A stretch of DNA of 64,000 nucleotides from Xenoacremonium recifei (lineage: Eukaryota > Ascomycota > Sordariomycetes > Hypocreales > Nectriaceae), in assembly GCA_012184525.1 (NCBI GenBank), contig WOFQ01000020.1, positions 62,001 through 126,000 of the forward strand, written 5' to 3'. The notes under the pieces were generated by a model that had not been told where the DNA came from, searched no databases, and saw only the letters and a list, made by a program, of their open reading frames with translations. Below, one piece after another: positions 61,971-64,000 of the stretch (its first letter is position 1; every line of letters starts with the position of its first letter). Position numbers and translations under genes: made by a program.

Positions 61971-64000
61971 ATGGACATCCCGATGCGAACCCACCCTCGG
62001 GGCAACGACACTCCCCAAGGAACCCCTATCCTGTCGCCCCATGAGCGTGTTCACCCGCGCCTTATGCAACTCCTAGAACGCCACGACCTATTCCCCGCCA
62101 TAGAAGGTCCTCGCGACCTCGTTCCAGAATGCGACATCGCACGCGCCATCTACGTCGCCCTCGAGATGGCCGACCCTGAAGAACAGATCCAGCTTATCGA
62201 CCGCCTTGTCTCTGACTCCCAACAAGCTGAACAGCACCTCCAGAGCGCTGAAGTGCAGGATCTGACGCATGAAGTTATTCTTTCCGCTGCTGAGCGTCGC
62301 ATCCTCGTCTCGTCGCCTAGACTCCCGCCCCAGATGGTCCTCACGCCGCTCAACTCGGTCGAACCTGTCGTTGGCGACTGTATCGCTTGTATGGACAAGG
62401 GCACTATCCGACTCAACTGCCGCATGGGTTGTGTCTTCTGCCTGGACTGCCTACGAGACGCAGTTCGCCTTGGTCTGCGCAGCATGGCAGAGTTCCCTCC
62501 GCGCTGCTGCTCGCCCTTCAACGAAGACGCCGTGTGCCGCACGCGCATCCCCGGCCTTGTGCACCTCTTCCGCCAGATGCAGGCCGAGCACGCCGTCCCC
62601 GCCCCTGAGCGGCGGTACTGCCACGATACCGGGTGCGGCACGTTCATGCCCCCTAATTCGGGCGATCAGTGTCGTGTATGTGGCCAGCGAACATGCCAGA
62701 GTTGTGGCGGGCCAGCTCACGCAGACGGCACGCCGTGCCGGACGACGGGAGAGGGGGAAGACTTCTGGACGGCAATGGATAAAGCAAATGCCGCGTTCTG
62801 TCCGATGTGTGCCACGCCGATTGATCTGCGTGATGGCTGTAACCATATCCAATGCGAGATATGCGAATTTGAGTTCTGTTATCTCTGCGGAAATCGCTGG
62901 AGGACTTGTAATTGTCCACGATACAATGGGATCGAGTATCGCGTGCCTATTGCTGAGAGGTCCGGCAATCGGCCGGAGCAGTTCGTGCGTCAGCCGAGGA
63001 GAGTGGTTGACGGAGAGAGAATCCCCATGCTGAGGGCTTCACCTCGGGTTGGTGTTGAGGGAGTAGATGGTATATGGACAAATAGGGGTCGAGCATCTCA
63101 AGCGGACACTGGCTCGTCAGGTCCATCGCCAGGTCGAGTCTCACCCCCCAAAGGTCCGCGCCCAGTACGCCCAGATACGAGCTCATCTTCGAGCGATTCT
63201 CTCGACGCTTCAATGGCGAACAGGCGGCCGGGTCCAGTGCCAGGTCGAGTCACGCCTCCCAAAATCCCGCGCCCATTCCCCCCATATACGAGCTCATCAT
63301 CAAGCGATTCTCTCGGCAAGAGTGACGCTTCAGCGGCGAACAGGCGGCCGGGCCCATCGCCAGGTCGAGTCTCACCCCCCAAGGTTCCGCGCCCGTTCCC
63401 CCCATATACGAGTTCATCATCAAGCGATTCTCTCGGCGAAAGGGACGCTTCGACGGCGAACAAGCTGCCGAGAACATCGCGTTCTCGTCAGCTCTCTGGC
63501 CTACACCCCCATTTCTACGTGGACAATATTCCCCTCCGTGTGCCTGAGAAACTGCGTCCCCGTTCCCACATTGAAGATGCCCTCTTCCAGTTGCCTCGAG
63601 GTGTATCATTGGTGCCACAGTCCAGCGCCTCATCTGACGCTGCCTACTCAGAAATTGCTCGTGGCCCTGTAGTTGCAAACGGCCATCCAGACCCGCAACG
63701 AGATACTGCAATCCCGACTGGTGGTGAACCAAGGGGTCGTGGTCGTGAACTCTTGCGTGAAATTGTGGACAGGCGTTCTCGGTCTCGTCGAAGCCATGAG
63801 GAGGCGCGTGAAGAAAGGATTGCAGCAAGGCGTCGCGAAGGTCAGATTGCGAGACTCCGACGGGAGCGGCGAGAGCAACGGGATCTCCAAGCCTCGAATA
63901 CTTGCCCGGGCACATCAAATGGCTCTCGATCCGACACTCGAGTTGCCAGAGACAATCGCGGTCCAAGAGACAGTCATAGCCCAGCTAGGGGACGTCGGCT
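61971..64000 (+). CDS. RBR-type E3 ubiquitin ligase, 3' end outside the window
   Basis: The frame starting at 61,971 stays open through base 64,000, so at least 676 aa are encoded and the C terminus is missing. The RBR (RING1-IBR-RING2) module covers about residues 137-310. RING1 begins CIACMDKGTIRLNC, the IBR part includes CRVCGQRTCQSCGG, and RING2 reads CPMCATPIDLRDGCNH from C277, with the expected catalytic Cys in DGCNH and a following CEFEFCYLC. RBR ligases pass ubiquitin from E2 through this Cys to the substrate. After it come three tandem Pro/Ser-rich repeats (63,120-63,470) and an Arg/Glu-rich coiled coil (about 600-650). The short N-terminal region has no known domain. No intron is needed in the part seen. 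Confidence 0.88.
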   Translation, partial: MDIPMRTHPRGNDTPQGTPILSPHERVHPRLMQLLERHDLFPAIEGPRDLVPECDIARAIYVALEMADPEEQIQLIDRLVSDSQQAEQHLQSAEVQDLTHEVILSAAERRILVSSPRLPPQMVLTPLNSVEPVVGDCIACMDKGTIRLNCRMGCVFCLDCLRDAVRLGLRSMAEFPPRCCSPFNEDAVCRTRIPGLVHLFRQMQAEHAVPAPERRYCHDTGCGTFMPPNSGDQCRVCGQRTCQSCGGPAHADGTPCRTTGEGEDFWTAMDKANAAFCPMCATPIDLRDGCNHIQCEICEFEFCYLCGNRWRTCNCPRYNGIEYRVPIAERSGNRPEQFVRQPRRVVDGERIPMLRASPRVGVEGVDGIWTNRGRASQADTGSSGPSPGRVSPPKGPRPVRPDTSSSSSDSLDASMANRRPGPVPGRVTPPKIPRPFPPYTSSSSSDSLGKSDASAANRRPGPSPGRVSPPKVPRPFPPYTSSSSSDSLGERDASTANKLPRTSRSRQLSGLHPHFYVDNIPLRVPEKLRPRSHIEDALFQLPRGVSLVPQSSASSDAAYSEIARGPVVANGHPDPQRDTAIPTGGEPRGRGRELLREIVDRRSRSRRSHEEAREERIAARRREGQIARLRRERREQRDLQASNTCPGTSNGSRSDTRVARDNRGPRDSHSPARGRR
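63120..63470 (+). repeat. Three in-frame tandem repeats in the RBR ligase
   Basis: Units at 63,120-63,230 (111 nt), 63,231-63,350 (120 nt) and 63,351-63,470 (120 nt) encode a repeated block: GP-PGRV-PPK-PRP, then TSSSSSDSL, then DAS-AN. Copies 2 and 3 are closest; copy 1 lacks three codons. All differences keep the frame, as expected for a repeat expanding within a coding region. Confidence 0.9.

Overview
The window is nuclear DNA of a filamentous ascomycete (Pezizomycotina, most likely Sordariomycetes). The evidence is short introns of about 47-65 nt with GTRNGT donors, CTRAY branch sites and YAG acceptors, plus fungal families: a Zn2Cys6 regulator, HET-domain proteins, a GT71 mannosyltransferase, an Rlm1-type MADS factor and a DUF7732 GPI protein. 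I assembled 20 protein genes by hand, joining exons through splice signals and reading frame. I saw no transposon, rRNA, tRNA or CRISPR array.

Layout. 0.6-9.1 kb is housekeeping: CFT1 (pre-mRNA 3' end processing) on the minus strand, divergent from an LMBD1-type lysosomal/vacuolar cobalamin transporter, which converges on an ANCHR-like acidic B-box protein. At 10.9-12.5 kb is a Golgi GT71 mannosyltransferase. 13.5-22.2 kb looks like a small catabolic cluster: Old Yellow Enzyme, sugar-porter MFS, DUF1479 Fe(II)/2OG oxygenase, Zn2Cys6 regulator and guanine deaminase. Its two divergent promoters share an exact 16-bp motif, and in one of them the motif is part of a perfect 28-bp palindrome. 22.4-30.0 kb holds a MARVEL protein, a single-pass surface protein with a signal peptide, an ALKBH8-like oxygenase and a small secreted protein. 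30.2-35.9 kb holds three HET-type genes: a divergent paralogous pair sharing an N-terminal module, and a canonical HET protein.

37.8-44.2 kb has a GPI-anchored DUF7732 protein, a possible tiny spliced transcript, and TAF1. The last TAF1 exon, which carries the fourth ligand of its zinc knuckle, lies beyond a 531-nt intron. 46.7-53.9 kb has an RLM1-type MADS gene, a secreted fasciclin protein and a fumarate reductase fused to cytochrome b5. A 4.2-kb gene-free stretch precedes an Rco3-type hexose transporter/sensor (58.1-60.4 kb). An RBR E3 ubiquitin ligase starts at 61,971 and runs off the right edge.

The most promising unexplained systems are the 13.5-22.2 kb cluster with its shared regulatory motif, the divergent HET-like pair with its common N-terminal module, and the long TAF1 intron that could give an alternative C terminus.
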